Origin: CAZTYI01 sp964466185 | Lineage (GTDB): Bacteria; Chlamydiota; Chlamydiia; Chlamydiales; SM23-39 | DNA length: 64,000 nucleotides | Reading direction: 5' to 3' | NCBI GenBank assembly: GCA_964466185.1 | Contig: CAYXMS010000001.1 | Location: 1-64,000 of the forward strand | In this document: positions 63,244 through 64,000 of the stretch, in pieces | How positions within the stretch are numbered: position 1 is the first letter of the stretch | Layout: every line of letters starts with the position of its first letter | Notes under the pieces: model-generated | Database searches by the model: none | Told to the model about the DNA's origin: nothing | The model's input: the letters and a program-made list of their open reading frames with translations, nothing else | Translations under genes and position numbers: made by a program

Positions 63244-64000
63244 ATGTTTTCTTTGAAAACTTCTTTTCTGCCTTGCGGAGACCAGCCTCAAGCAATTGAG
63301 GCTTTGTCTGACTTTGTTTTAAAAGGTAAAACAGCTTCTGTTTTGCTGGGCATTACCGGTTCCGGTAAAACTTTTACCATGGCTAACATTATTCAAAAAA
63401 CTCAAAAGCCAACCCTGATTTTGGCGCATAATAAAACTTTGGCCGCCCAACTTTATCAGGAATTTAAAATTTTTTTTCCGGAAAATGCAGTTGAGTATTT
63501 TGTCTCATATTATGACTATTATCAGCCGGAAGCTTATATTCCTCGTACTGATACCTATATAGAAAAGGACTTGGCGATTAATGACCGGATTGAAAAAATG
63601 CGTTTGTCGGCCACCCGCTCTTTAATCGAAAGAAAAGATGTTATAATAGTAGCCTCTGTGTCTTGCATTTATGGGTTAGGCATGCCTGAGTTTTATGCTA
63701 AAATGGCTCTTGCTTTACAAACAGGCCAAAAAATTAAAAGAGATGATCTGCTGCTTCATTTGGTTGAGCTGCGTTACAGCCGCAATGACTATGAACTGAC
63801 CCGTTCTAATTTTAGAGTCCGCGGCGATGTTTTGGAAATTGTTCCTGCTTATGAAGATGATAAAGGCTACCGGATTGAATTTTTTGCCGATGAGATCGAA
63901 AAAATATCCGAGATTGATCCTTTGACAGGACAAAAGAAAAAAATCTTAAACAAAATCAGTATTTATCCAGGCTCTCATTATGTGACTCCGGAAGATGTGA
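63244..64000 (+). CDS. uvrB: Excinuclease ABC subunit B (5' part; runs off the right edge)
   Basis: 252 codons are visible, beginning MFSLKTSFLPCGDQPQAIEA. Walker A LLGITGSGKTFTMANII (~residue 35), LILAHNKTLAAQLYQEFKIF, then the beta-hairpin region YFVSYYDYYQPEAYIPRTDT YIEKDLAIND (split) and VASVSCIYGLG, all diagnostic of UvrB. UvrB verifies damage and recruits UvrC in nucleotide excision repair. It starts six bases after the thyX stop, suggesting cotranscription. Confidence 0.96.
   Translation, partial: MFSLKTSFLPCGDQPQAIEALSDFVLKGKTASVLLGITGSGKTFTMANIIQKTQKPTLILAHNKTLAAQLYQEFKIFFPENAVEYFVSYYDYYQPEAYIPRTDTYIEKDLAINDRIEKMRLSATRSLIERKDVIIVASVSCIYGLGMPEFYAKMALALQTGQKIKRDDLLLHLVELRYSRNDYELTRSNFRVRGDVLEIVPAYEDDKGYRIEFFADEIEKISEIDPLTGQKKKILNKISIYPGSHYVTPEDV

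Overview
The window is AT-rich DNA from a bacterium of the phylum Chlamydiota, most likely an environmental (non-Chlamydiaceae) lineage. The evidence is gene content and order known from chlamydial genomes: a GreA of about 720 residues with a giant N-terminal extension, a tandem-type ThyX of 550 residues, a chromosomal pGP6-D-like gene just after thrS, a short MOMP (Chlam_OMP) porin, recC/recB beside a YgeD/LplT transporter, tyrB next to mreC, rpoD near rpsT, and a GspL-like/MORN-lipoprotein/ygfA cluster. Chlamydia gene correspondences are from memory, not from a search. Genus cannot be fixed from this window.

Layout. 0-12.3 kb: a two-partner secretion locus on the minus strand, with two very large repetitive filamentous-haemagglutinin-like exoproteins (the first runs off the left edge) and a FhaC/ShlB-type outer-membrane transporter. 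12.5-12.7 kb: a TnpB relic. 12.8-31.7 kb: a CDP-glycerol glycerophosphotransferase-like gene, mreC-tyrB, tRNA-Ala, rpoD, rpsT, a compact recC-recB-recD operon divergent from lplT, then two outer-membrane barrel genes. 31.9-41.8 kb: thrS, pGP6-D-like, small hypotheticals, an MFS exporter, ung, tRNA-Pro, a left-handed beta-helix (GlmU-like) protein, ispA with an in-frame 15-bp minisatellite, and recA. 41.9-50.6 kb: six tandem paralogous porins with a pore-forming OMP signature; at least four share a TTGAAA-N17-TAT promoter and several have their own terminators. 51-64 kb: a small secreted protein, ygfA, a MORN-repeat lipoprotein and two envelope-apparatus genes, an IscB relic, yggT-dus, acyP, rdgB, greA, thyX and the start of uvrB.

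The least expected content is a set of decayed IS200/IS605-superfamily remnants: a TnpB C-terminal fragment, an IscB ORF that keeps RuvC-I, the bridge helix and the C-terminal domain but has lost its PLMP, HNH and distal RuvC parts, and three copies or part-copies of the associated structured (HEARO/omega-type) RNA. One RNA copy is a stand-alone, well-folded unit wedged between a porin stop codon and what looks like that porin's displaced terminator. Other oddities are an array of eight identical 10-bp direct repeats between envelope genes, a candidate structured RNA with its own terminator near 50.8 kb, and a CDS that ends inside a tRNA gene.

Functionally, the window combines envelope and surface proteins (TPS adhesins, eight beta-barrel proteins, MreC), DNA repair and recombination (RecBCD, RecA, Ung, UvrB, RdgB) and core information processing (sigma factor, S20, ThrRS, GreA, Dus, two tRNAs).
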